A stretch of DNA of 7,222 nt from UBA1275 sp002323515 (GTDB lineage: Bacteria; Bacteroidota; Rhodothermia; Balneolales; Balneolaceae): NCBI GenBank assembly GCA_964007875.1, contig CAXGAH010000035.1, positions 1 to 7,222 on the forward strand. Direction: 5' to 3'. The notes under the pieces are model-generated. The model saw only the letters and a program-made list of their open reading frames with translations, searched no databases and was not told where the DNA came from. The translations under genes and the position numbers were made by a program. Positions 1 to 6,971 of this stretch are shown here, in pieces. Position 1 is the first letter of the stretch. Each line of letters starts with the position of its first letter.

Positions 1-1
1 A

Positions 2-109
2 GAAACAACAATAGGAAAGGAAAAAACTGTATCAATTGTAAAAATGGTATTTAAATTAGATCAACCAGTTGAATCAAATATGTTTGATTATATTACCGAT
101 AAGGAATAG
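2..109 (+). CDS. C-terminal fragment of an unidentified protein
   Basis: An open frame enters from the left edge and ends at a TAG at 107-109, giving 35 residues. It is the only plus-strand frame that stays open across this stretch. The tail alternates polar and hydrophobic residues (KTVSIVKMVFKLDQPVESN) like a pair of beta strands and ends MFDYITDKE. This pattern resembles the last strand of LolA/LolB-fold periplasmic lipoprotein carriers, whose C-termini often read 'P-x-x-x-x-F'. That is only a resemblance: with so few residues no family can be assigned. The gene body lies outside the window, and 308 noncoding bases separate it from the next gene, so it is probably a separate transcription unit. 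Confidence 0.5.
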   Translation, partial: ETTIGKEKTVSIVKMVFKLDQPVESNMFDYITDKE

Positions 110-417
110 TACTAAACCTATCCAAAGGCTATTTATTTTCTTATCCAGATGGCTTTTGATTATATCCCGCTACTTCACTACTTAAAAAGAACGTAAAGTA
201 CACGGAATAAATCCACTCACTGTGAGCTTCATTGCCCCTCGGGCTAGATAATTCCACCACGAACCAGTTAAAAGGAACGTTATTTAGGTAAAAATGCCTT
301 TACTTAGTTGTTACATGTTGGCAGACTTTCTGATTAATTTAAGCTTATCAGAGGTTAAAGAATCCAACACTAAATACTAGGAAATTCATTACTAAATCTA
401 ACAAGATTCATAAAATA
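110..417. other. Noncoding gap before msrA
   Basis: No open frame of useful length was found; the longest ATG-started one noticed, at 149, is 15 codons. It contains small symmetric elements: CTCA-CTG-TGAG at 216-226 and GCCC-CTC-GGGC at 234-244, neither followed by a T-run. There is also an imperfect 13-bp direct repeat, TTAAAAAGAACGT at 182-194 and TTAAAAGGAACGT at 268-280. No tRNA, riboswitch or clear intrinsic terminator was recognised. The msrA promoter should lie in the right part of this gap, but no convincing -35/-10 or Bacteroidota-type TTTG/TAnnTTTG pair stands out, so none is called. Confidence 0.5.
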
Positions 418-1149
418 ATGATTGCTAAAACGTATATTTCTTGGCTTGTTGGAATTACGGTGTTACTTGGTGGTATCGGTTTAAGTCTAGCTGGATCATC
501 CACTACCATACCGGCTAACAGTCTCCATAACAAGACCAATAACGGACCTATTGCAACCAATAATTTAGATAATAATACCCTTATGAGTACGATTTCTATA
601 CCCGATTCTTTAGAAATGGCTACCTTTGGCGCCGGATGTTTTTGGTGCGTTGAAGCCATTTATGAACTGATGGAAGGCATCCATCATGTTGAGTCAGGAT
701 ATTCAGGTGGGCATGTAGAAAACCCGACCTACAAAGAAGTAACCACAGAACGAACCGGGCATGCTGAAGTTGCACGTATTCATTTCGATCCGAAAGTGAT
801 CAGCTATAAGGATTTATTGCAGGTTCTGTGGCATACTCACAATCCTACCACATTGAACCGGCAAGGAAATGATGTAGGGACGCAATACCGAAGTGTTATC
901 TACTACCATAATGATGAACAAAAAGCCATTGCAGAAGCTTCAAAAAAAGCGGTTGATACGACTGATTTATGGGACGATCCCATCGTAACTACCATAGAAC
1001 CATTGACAAACTATTTTATAGCAGAAAATTACCATCAGGACTATTTCGAGAATAATCCTACCGCAGGGTACTGTTCGTTTGTAATTGCTCCTAAAGTTCA
1101 AAAATTCAAAAAAGAATTTGCTCACTTGCTGAAAGAAAACAATTCATAA
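418..1149 (+). CDS. msrA: Exported peptide-methionine (S)-S-oxide reductase MsrA
   Basis: MsrA reduces the S epimer of methionine sulfoxide in oxidised proteins, normally using thioredoxin-type electron donors. The 243-residue product carries the family's active-site motif GCFWCVE at residues 73-79, with Cys74 as the expected catalytic cysteine. It also has the conserved GYSGG (94-98), HAEV (115-118) and GNDVGTQYRS (150-159). Near the C-terminus is GYCSFVIAPKVQKF with Cys219, the likely resolving cysteine; Cys77 is the only other cysteine. Residues 9-25 are a hydrophobic export or anchor segment (possible cleavage after SLA), and residues 28-60 form a Ser/Thr/Asn-rich linker, so the enzyme should act in the periplasm or tethered to the inner membrane. 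The enzyme core alone is about 180 residues, the family's usual size. The ATG at 418 is chosen because it gives this coherent signal; starting at Met56 (583) would give a cytoplasmic form. No Shine-Dalgarno is seen. No msrB is present here. Confidence 0.95.
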   Translation: MIAKTYISWLVGITVLLGGIGLSLAGSSTTIPANSLHNKTNNGPIATNNLDNNTLMSTISIPDSLEMATFGAGCFWCVEAIYELMEGIHHVESGYSGGHVENPTYKEVTTERTGHAEVARIHFDPKVISYKDLLQVLWHTHNPTTLNRQGNDVGTQYRSVIYYHNDEQKAIAEASKKAVDTTDLWDDPIVTTIEPLTNYFIAENYHQDYFENNPTAGYCSFVIAPKVQKFKKEFAHLLKENNS

Positions 1150-1206
1150 TAGGGTCAAGAGATTATATCAATACACATAAACTCATAACTTTTTATAATA
1201 CATACC

Positions 1207-1755
1207 ATGAAAAAAATCATTACATCCTTATTTTCAGTATTCGCACTTGCGGTGCTACTCACTTTTAGTTCAACAATTGCTTTTGCACAGGAAAGAGCAG
1301 AAGGAGGAGTTCGTGTAAGCCCTAATGCAGCAGTTAGTCAAAATATTGGCGCTACTAAAGTGAATGTTACCTACGGACGTCCAGGACTAAAAGGACGCAG
1401 CTTAAAAAGTCTAGCTCCTGCTGGCCAAATATGGAGAACTGGTGCGAATGAATCAGCTGCTATTACTTTTTCTACAGACGTTATGTTTGGTGGCGAAATG
1501 GTAGAAGCCGGCACTTATTCTCTTTACACCATTCCTGGTGATAATTGGACCATTATTCTCAACAAAAAACTAAGTTGGGGAACCTCCTACGATATAGCCG
1601 AAGACGTAATTCGTGTACCAGCGGCGGTTACCACGACCGAGGCAGCTCCAATGGAATGGTTCGCTATTTATTTTGATACACTTAGCGAAACCAAAGCCCA
1701 TTTAAACCTACACTGGGGAACAACGTTAACAGCTATTCCAATTACGATTGAATAA
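1207..1755 (+). CDS. Exported DUF2911 family protein
   Basis: A 182-residue protein with a clear signal peptide: MKK start, hydrophobic core to about residue 24, probable cleavage AFA|QE after residue 27. The mature part matches the DUF2911 family as I remember it: VTYGRPGLKGR (54-64), GQIWRTGANESAAITFS (73-89), AGTYSLYTIPG (101-111), WTIILNK (114-120), and a final beta strand after HWGTTLTAIPI. DUF2911 proteins are common in Bacteroidota and relatives as secreted, beta-rich proteins of unknown function; no catalytic residues are evident. The gene starts 57 bp after msrA in the same direction and is followed by a terminator, so it may be co-transcribed with msrA. A TATAAT lies at 1194-1199, but it would put the transcript start almost on the ATG and lacks a -35 partner. 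No Shine-Dalgarno is seen. Confidence 0.88.
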   Translation: MKKIITSLFSVFALAVLLTFSSTIAFAQERAEGGVRVSPNAAVSQNIGATKVNVTYGRPGLKGRSLKSLAPAGQIWRTGANESAAITFSTDVMFGGEMVEAGTYSLYTIPGDNWTIILNKKLSWGTSYDIAEDVIRVPAAVTTTEAAPMEWFAIYFDTLSETKAHLNLHWGTTLTAIPITIE

Positions 1756-1808
1756 GCTGCACCCCCTCTGAAAATAGGAGTTAGACTACGTTCCTTTTTT
1801 GTATCTTT

Positions 1809-1835
1809 AAGCAGGCCTATGGGTCTGCTTTTTTT
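1809..1835 (+). terminator. Intrinsic terminator after the DUF2911 gene
   Basis: A 9-bp stem is formed by AAGCAGGCC (1809-1817) and GGTCTGCTT (1822-1830), with one G-U wobble and a four-base loop TATG. The 3' arm runs directly into a T tract (1829-1835). It lies 53 bp past the DUF2911 stop and ends the msrA/DUF2911 transcription unit. An in-frame ATG of the downstream CotH reading frame falls inside the loop (1819), which argues against that ATG as a real start. Confidence 0.85.
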
Positions 1836-1884
1836 ATGCCTACATCCTTCAAATATGTTATATTTTAGTCCACTAATGTTCCGT

Positions 1885-4347
1885 ATGAACTCTCTCAAAA
1901 AATCGTTCATCTTCGTTTTTTCCGGGTACTTTGGACTGCTTTTACTCTTGAGCAACACTATACTATCCGCACAGTGGGCACCGGGCCAAGATACCCGATA
2001 CCCTTTTTCTAGTGAGACCTTAGATCGCATAGATGTCGTAATTGATCAAGATTCATTGGACATTATTCTGCAGGATGGAAATCAACTAAGTGACTATGAA
2101 TTCCCCGCTACTTTTATCTACACCTACCGAAATATCGACAGTCAGGTTGTAAGCATAGATACTGTAGAACAAATAGGCTTTCGGCTTCGAGGTAATACCT
2201 CCCGTAATTCCGCCAAAAAATCGTTCAAAGTTTCTTTTAATACCTTCCAAGCCGGACGTCAATACCGGGGTTTGGATAAAATGAATCTGAATGGAGAGCA
2301 TAACGATCCCACAATGATGCGTGCGTTGCTAAGCTGGGACTTGTTACGAAAAGTGGATCTACCCGCTCCATCAGCTAACCCAGTTCAATTGTACATTAAC
2401 CAGGAATACAAAGGTCTATATATTAACGTAGAGCATATAGACGATGAATTCGTGCAGCACCGCTTTGGCAGTGATGCGGGAAATCTATACAAAAATTTAT
2501 ATCCTGCCGACCTAAACTATCGCGGTTCCAATCCCGATGCGTACAAGTTCAGCCCTAGTTGGACCAACAGACGCACTTATGAATTAAAAACCAACACTGA
2601 GGAAGATAACTATAGCGATCTTGCAACATTAATCAATATGTTAGAAAATACTCCGGATTCCAATTTACCCGAAGAATTAGAAGCCATTCTCAACGTAGAT
2701 AACACCCTGCGATGGATGGCGGTAGATATTGTCACAGGAAACTGGGACAATTACTGGTATAACAAAAATAATTTCTATCTCTACCATAACCCTACGACCA
2801 ACCGCTTTGAATTCATTCCCTATGACTACGATAATACCTTTGGCATCGACTTTATAGGCCCGGATTGGGGGCGACGCTCATGGGAAAACTGGGGACATCC
2901 TACCGAGTCCCGACCACTCACCGATCGCCTCATCGGCGTTCCAGAGTACCGCCAACGCCTAGATTATTATTTGCGGGAATTAGTTGAAGGGCCCTTTCAG
3001 CCCGATAGTTTATTCCCCGAAATCGACTGCTTTGCTTCGTTAATGCTGCAATCCGCTCGGGATGATGTGTACCGCAGCTATGACTGGGGTTTTTCCCCGG
3101 AAAGCTTTCTACTCTCACTGGATCAAGCGCTAGGCGGACATGTAGCCTACGGGTTAAAACCCTACATCCAAACCCGATTCGAACATACCAAAACCCAGAA
3201 TTCAGAAACTCAAATCCTCCCCATTATCCGTAAAGAATGGAGTCAGGTACAGTCGTTTAGTAGCGACAGTCTAGCTTTCGAGATAGCTGTGGAATGGATG
3301 GACGACGATCCAAAAGAAATAAATTTAGAAGTTAATCTGGGGAATTATTCAATATTTATTCCATTAACAAAAGCCTTACAACGACCTGCTGAACTTACAG
3401 CCACTCAAGATCAGATGTCATACGCAGATCCTCAATGGGCCGAGCTATCCCTAATCATCCCATGGGTGGGGAATGAACTGCGTTATGCCCTGCACGCACG
3501 TTCAATTGATGGGGGCGTTAAGCGCTTCCCACGTGCTACGGAAAACTACCGAACCCTTGCCGTGCAACGAACCAGTGAAAAGCTACTTATAAATGAACTA
3601 ATGGCCGATAATGAGACCACCTTACAGGATCCATTTGGTGCTTTTGAAGACTGGGTGGAGCTATATAATCCAGGCTCATCAGAGTTACAACTAAACGGTT
3701 ATTATCTAACGGATGACCTGAGTAATCCTGGAAAATGGGCATTGCCCGATACCCAACTACAAGCAGGCGAATACCTGCTTATTTGGACCGATAATGACGA
3801 TGAAGAAGGTAGCTTGCACACAAATTTTGCCCTGAGTAAAAATGGAGAAGAATTGGGTTTATTCTATAAAGATGTTTTAAACTGGGCACCAGTGGATTCG
3901 GTACGATTCCCTGCCTTGGGTAATGATCAAAGTTTCGGGCGATCTCCCGACCAGGAAGGTTCTTTTGATTATTTACAGTATCCAACCCCAGGCTCAATTA
4001 ATGCCCAAGCGGTGAATAGTGAACTGCAAGACGGCGAAGCATCTTCAGATACCCCTTCGACACTGGAATTACTCCCAAATTATCCAAATCCCTTTAATCC
4101 AAGCACTCAAATCCAATTTCGGCTAACAAAAGCCAGTTGGGTAGAGCTTAGCGTCTACAACGCACAAGGTCAAAAGGTTCGTGAATGGCCCAATAAGTAC
4201 TTTGGGCCTGGACTTCACTCTGAAACATTCCATGGAGAAGATTTAGCAAGTGGACTATATTTTCTTCGAGCCGCCATCTATGGCCAAAGAGATCAGGAAA
4301 CAGGTAGCACGGAACTTCAACATCGCTCCATGCTACTTGTCCGGTGA
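1885..4347 (+). CDS. Secreted CotH-kinase-family protein with lamin-tail domain and type IX sorting tail
   Basis: This is an 820-residue multidomain exported protein. The frame is open from an ATG at 1819, but that codon sits in the terminator loop. Starting at 1885 (or 1876) gives a proper signal peptide: MNSLKK, hydrophobic core at 8-27, cleavage LSA|QW after residue 29. Residues ~48-438 match CotH, an atypical protein-kinase fold: RLRGNTSR (100-107), KKSFKVSF (111-118), KMNLNGEHNDPTMMR (132-146), YKGLYINVEHID (175-186), GNWDNYWYNKNNFYLY (285-300), IPYDYDNTFG (311-320). Asp288, Asn295/296 and the Asp314/316 pair are candidate catalytic and metal-binding residues. A beta-rich linker follows, then a lamin-tail domain at ~566-706 (INELMADN, DWVELYNPGS, FALSKNGEELGLFY). 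Residues ~727-820 form a Por-secretion-type sorting domain (NYPNPFNPST... SGLYFLR), implying export by the type IX system. B. subtilis CotH phosphorylates spore-coat proteins; substrates here are unknown. No Shine-Dalgarno; TATATT at 1859-1864 could be a weak -10. Confidence 0.9.
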   Translation: MNSLKKSFIFVFSGYFGLLLLLSNTILSAQWAPGQDTRYPFSSETLDRIDVVIDQDSLDIILQDGNQLSDYEFPATFIYTYRNIDSQVVSIDTVEQIGFRLRGNTSRNSAKKSFKVSFNTFQAGRQYRGLDKMNLNGEHNDPTMMRALLSWDLLRKVDLPAPSANPVQLYINQEYKGLYINVEHIDDEFVQHRFGSDAGNLYKNLYPADLNYRGSNPDAYKFSPSWTNRRTYELKTNTEEDNYSDLATLINMLENTPDSNLPEELEAILNVDNTLRWMAVDIVTGNWDNYWYNKNNFYLYHNPTTNRFEFIPYDYDNTFGIDFIGPDWGRRSWENWGHPTESRPLTDRLIGVPEYRQRLDYYLRELVEGPFQPDSLFPEIDCFASLMLQSARDDVYRSYDWGFSPESFLLSLDQALGGHVAYGLKPYIQTRFEHTKTQNSETQILPIIRKEWSQVQSFSSDSLAFEIAVEWMDDDPKEINLEVNLGNYSIFIPLTKALQRPAELTATQDQMSYADPQWAELSLIIPWVGNELRYALHARSIDGGVKRFPRATENYRTLAVQRTSEKLLINELMADNETTLQDPFGAFEDWVELYNPGSSELQLNGYYLTDDLSNPGKWALPDTQLQAGEYLLIWTDNDDEEGSLHTNFALSKNGEELGLFYKDVLNWAPVDSVRFPALGNDQSFGRSPDQEGSFDYLQYPTPGSINAQAVNSELQDGEASSDTPSTLELLPNYPNPFNPSTQIQFRLTKASWVELSVYNAQGQKVREWPNKYFGPGLHSETFHGEDLASGLYFLRAAIYGQRDQETGSTELQHRSMLLVR

Positions 4348-4438
4348 GTACAGCATGCAGAACATACCGCAACGTCTTTAGTTGGTCTCTTTTTATTTAG
4401 ATTCTGCTTATTTAGCTACTGTTATTTAGCTCAAAAAA
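4348..4438. other. Convergent gap between CotH and receptor genes
   Basis: This 91-bp spacer separates two genes that end facing each other. A weak hairpin CAAC-GTCTTTA-GTTG (4370-4384) is followed five bases later by a T-run (4390-4394) and might help end the CotH transcript. The stem has only four pairs, so it is not called as a terminator. The rest is a T/A-rich tandem repeat described separately. No strong terminator for the receptor message is visible on the minus strand. Confidence 0.4.
4393..4429 (+). repeat. Three spaced copies of TTATTTAG
   Basis: The octamer TTATTTAG occurs at 4393-4400, 4408-4415 and 4422-4429, at 15- and 14-base spacing; the second and third copies extend to TTATTTAGCT. 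It lies just past the end of the minus-strand receptor gene. It may be a decayed short tandem duplication or a site array; function unknown. Confidence 0.6.
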
Positions 4439-6916
4439 TTAAAAGCGGAAACGGGTACTCAACATAAGATTTCGCCCCGCATTAGCTAAAAATCCTGGCT
4501 CATCCATACTCCCGTTAAAATCGACATCAACCGGACTCCCTGTAGAATAGTACTGTACGTCGAGCAGATTATTGAAATCCATTCGAAGGTCAAATCGTGA
4601 ACCCTTCCAGCTAATTTGCGCGTTTAGCAAGGTGTAGGCTGGTACCACGAAGCTTGGGTTATTGGTAAGCTCCATAAAAGATTCACTCACATATCGCCCT
4701 TCCAAACGAATCCCCCATCGGGTTAATGCATCCAGCACCAACGCTTGATTGATGATCCAATTAGGACTAAGAATCGCTTCTCGATCTATATAGCTTTGCC
4801 CATCGGGTGTGCTGAAAGCATCTATCTGACTCTGCATCCAAGCCAAACTCCCTTCCCAACTTAGGCTGCTACTTCGTGAAGAGGATCCTACAGGCAATAA
4901 GGACGAAACCAACAGAGTATTCCATTCAAGCTCTGCCCCATAGCGAGCACTTGAAGCTATGTTTTCACGTTTTTGGACACCAAATGCGAGTACCTGACCA
5001 ATAGGAGCGATTTCATCCACAAAATCCATATAAAATAGATTCCCTGACACGGCCATTTTGCTCCGGTTCCAACGAAGACCGGCTTCTATGTTGTTCACAA
5101 ATTCTGGTCCAAAACTAGTGTTTACCGCCGATTCAAAGTTCTCCTGAACAAGGCTAAATCCACCAAATATGTCTACTTTAGTTGGCTCACGACCCATGCG
5201 ACCCAGAGAAGCAAAGCTACTGAGAGAGGGAGAATGTACAAAAGTTATTCCAACCCGAGGGTTAATGAAGGTCCAATCATAAAGTAAATCTCCCTCCGAG
5301 GGTCTACCTATAAACTCATAATCAGGTTCTACCGTCAAACGCATACTTCGAATTTGCAGGTCGGCTTGAACTTGAAGTTTATCTGCCAGCCACTGCGCAC
5401 GACCAAACCAACTGAGCTCTTCTTTATACGATTGTTCATTGTAATAGGCCTGCTCAAAATTAGGAGTAACCGATTCCTCATTGATTCGATTAAAACGATA
5501 AGCATGCACTCCCGTACTAAGACTCCATTGCTCCTGCTCATAAAAATAGGTGCTCATAAACCCGTAATGATTATTGTACAGTGGATAATTAATCTGAGCA
5601 AGGCTCCCAGTTCCGTCATCATAGGTATAAAAGAAATCTCCACCCGCACCCCCATAATACAACGAAGATTGAAGCGAACTGCTCTGGTCAATAGTCATAC
5701 TGTGTTGAAACTGCACTAATCGTTGCCCAAAATCATCTTTATCGTTAGGGTCTAACAAGTTGATGCGAGGGTCGGCCTCCATTTGAGGTCTAGTGGCAAC
5801 TAAATAACCAAGTCCATTCTCTGAATGGGCGTCAAAGGCATTCCATTTGAACAAATGACGATCTCCAATATAGGCCCCAGAAAAGAAAAAAGAGTAAGCG
5901 ATGGTAGCGGTGTAATCCCGAAATCCATCGGATTGTAGAGAGCTATAACTTCCATATAGCGACCACCGATCATCAATGAGCCCAGAAGAAACACTCCCCG
6001 AAAGCCGGTAGGTATTGAAGGCCCCTACACCTACGTTCATTTCGCTACCGCGTTCTCTGTCTTGGAGTCGAACCGTTTCAAAGTTCACACTTCCGGCGTA
6101 GGAAGCTACCCCATTGGGTGCGATACCCACCCCTCGCTGAATTTGTATCGATTCAAAATTAGCTCCCAAGTCGGTAAAATTAGAGAAAAATACGCCATGA
6201 TCTATCATGTCGTTAAGGGGAATTCCGTTTAAGGTCATGTTGATGCGTTCCTGGGCAATCCCTCTCAGGCGCATACCCCCATAATTACCCATGTGGGTGC
6301 CAGATTCGCTAAACGAAATCACCGACGGACTAAGGCCTTCCAATAAAAAAATAGGCTGTTGTCCTCGATAACTTTGCTTAAGTTGCACCGGTGATAAGGT
6401 TGTTTGACTAACTGGATCGGAGCTTTTTGCCCGAACACCCTTAATAAGTAGAGCTTCCAGTTCATTATCTGCCTGCAAACGAATGACCCAAAGTTGATCT
6501 CCCGCCGCTGCTTTGGCCTTTTCCATTTCTTGAAGAGCTGTTTCCAATGGAAAGTGTAATGAGGTATAGCCTACATAGCTAACGTTTAGGTCCAGATCAG
6601 CGTAGCCCTCAGTAAAAGCTTCTGACCAAATACCTCGAAATCGCCCGTTGGCATCGGCGCTAAATCCTTGAAGTACTTTTTCAGGTTCTCCTTTTGGACT
6701 TATCCAAATATTTACCCCAATGAGTGCATCACCCTGGTTTAAATCTAGTATCATTCCGCTTAATTCAATCGCATTTTGTGCAGATCCAGCAGATTTTATT
6801 TGTGCCCAAGTAGATACTGGGACTAAGATTGTGATGAGTAAAATAATAGATCTTCTTAGGCTTCTAATGCGTTTAGATGCCGAATCTATTATTCTTTTTG
6901 ATAGAATAGAATACAT
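4439..6916 (-). CDS. TPP-riboswitch-controlled TonB-dependent outer-membrane receptor (candidate thiamine receptor)
   Basis: An 825-residue TonB-dependent receptor. The N-terminus has a basic n-region (KRIRSLRRS), a hydrophobic stretch at 23-34 and a likely cleavage WA|QI after residue 38. Residues ~50-125 form a carboxypeptidase-regulatory-like beta domain (SGMILDLNQGDALIGVNIWI, ADANGRFRG, VSYVGYTSLHF). The connecting NELEALLIKGVRAKS (151-165) is where a TonB-box-like strand sits in this family. The plug covers ~165-282: MRLRGIAQERINMTLNGIPL (215-234), IQIQRGVG (257-264), ASYAGSVNFET (271-281). The beta barrel runs to the C-terminus and ends in a typical terminal strand with final Phe (NLMLSTRFRF). 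Such receptors import scarce nutrients across the outer membrane using TonB-ExbBD energy. The substrate is inferred from the TPP riboswitch in its leader: thiamine, its phosphate or a precursor such as HMP. It is convergent with CotH and apparently monocistronic. Start: ATG at 6916 with GGAGG four bases upstream. Confidence 0.93.
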   Translation of the reverse strand: MYSILSKRIIDSASKRIRSLRRSIILLITILVPVSTWAQIKSAGSAQNAIELSGMILDLNQGDALIGVNIWISPKGEPEKVLQGFSADANGRFRGIWSEAFTEGYADLDLNVSYVGYTSLHFPLETALQEMEKAKAAAGDQLWVIRLQADNELEALLIKGVRAKSSDPVSQTTLSPVQLKQSYRGQQPIFLLEGLSPSVISFSESGTHMGNYGGMRLRGIAQERINMTLNGIPLNDMIDHGVFFSNFTDLGANFESIQIQRGVGIAPNGVASYAGSVNFETVRLQDRERGSEMNVGVGAFNTYRLSGSVSSGLIDDRWSLYGSYSSLQSDGFRDYTATIAYSFFFSGAYIGDRHLFKWNAFDAHSENGLGYLVATRPQMEADPRINLLDPNDKDDFGQRLVQFQHSMTIDQSSSLQSSLYYGGAGGDFFYTYDDGTGSLAQINYPLYNNHYGFMSTYFYEQEQWSLSTGVHAYRFNRINEESVTPNFEQAYYNEQSYKEELSWFGRAQWLADKLQVQADLQIRSMRLTVEPDYEFIGRPSEGDLLYDWTFINPRVGITFVHSPSLSSFASLGRMGREPTKVDIFGGFSLVQENFESAVNTSFGPEFVNNIEAGLRWNRSKMAVSGNLFYMDFVDEIAPIGQVLAFGVQKRENIASSARYGAELEWNTLLVSSLLPVGSSSRSSSLSWEGSLAWMQSQIDAFSTPDGQSYIDREAILSPNWIINQALVLDALTRWGIRLEGRYVSESFMELTNNPSFVVPAYTLLNAQISWKGSRFDLRMDFNNLLDVQYYSTGSPVDVDFNGSMDEPGFLANAGRNLMLSTRFRF

Positions 6917-6919
6917 GAT

Positions 6920-6947
6920 TCCTCCATTAATTGTTGATTAAGGAGGA
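6920..6947 (-). promoter_or_regulatory. Shine-Dalgarno-sequestering hairpin (riboswitch expression platform)
   Basis: Read on the minus strand, UCCUCC (6947-6942) and UUAAU (6941-6937) pair with AUUAA (6931-6927) and GGAGGA (6925-6920) across a five-base loop CAACA. This gives 11 pairs with one bulged U (6926). The 3' arm is the receptor's ribosome binding site, GGAGG at 6925-6921, four bases before the ATG. No T-run follows the hairpin, so it looks like a translational rather than a terminating element. The 5' arm UCCUCC is also complementary, over 6 bases, to GGAGGA at 6982-6977 in the 3' part of the TPP aptamer, the expected alternative pairing. Confidence 0.75.
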
Positions 6948-6971
6948 GGTTAACAAGTCAAGATGTGAACA

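Noticed and set aside
216..244. Two tandem small dyads (CTCA/TGAG and GCCC/GGGC) as a terminator or structured RNA
   Set aside because: The stems have only four pairs each with three-base loops, there is no T-run, and no known RNA family is recognised.
1819..1884. N-terminal extension of the CotH protein from the ATG at 1819
   Set aside because: The ATG is in a terminator loop, and a standard signal peptide starts at 1885.
1668..2030. 120-codon minus-strand open frame spanning the DUF2911 end, the terminator and the CotH start
   Set aside because: It crosses a terminator and two well-supported genes, and its protein shows no family features.
4370..4394. Hairpin plus T-run as terminator of the CotH gene
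   Set aside because: The stem has only four pairs and a five-base gap separates it from the T-run; too weak to call.
4393..4429. TTATTTAG copies as a CRISPR-like array
   Set aside because: The units are 8-10 bases with 6-7 base spacers, far below CRISPR repeat and spacer sizes, and no cas gene is present.
5354..5719. 121-codon plus-strand open frame opposite the receptor gene
   Set aside because: It lies wholly antisense to the receptor barrel, which has clear family signatures, and its product has no recognisable domain or signal.
6845..6916. Twin-arginine export signal in the receptor N-terminus (SLRRS)
   Set aside because: The required residues after RR are absent, and outer-membrane receptors are exported by the Sec pathway.
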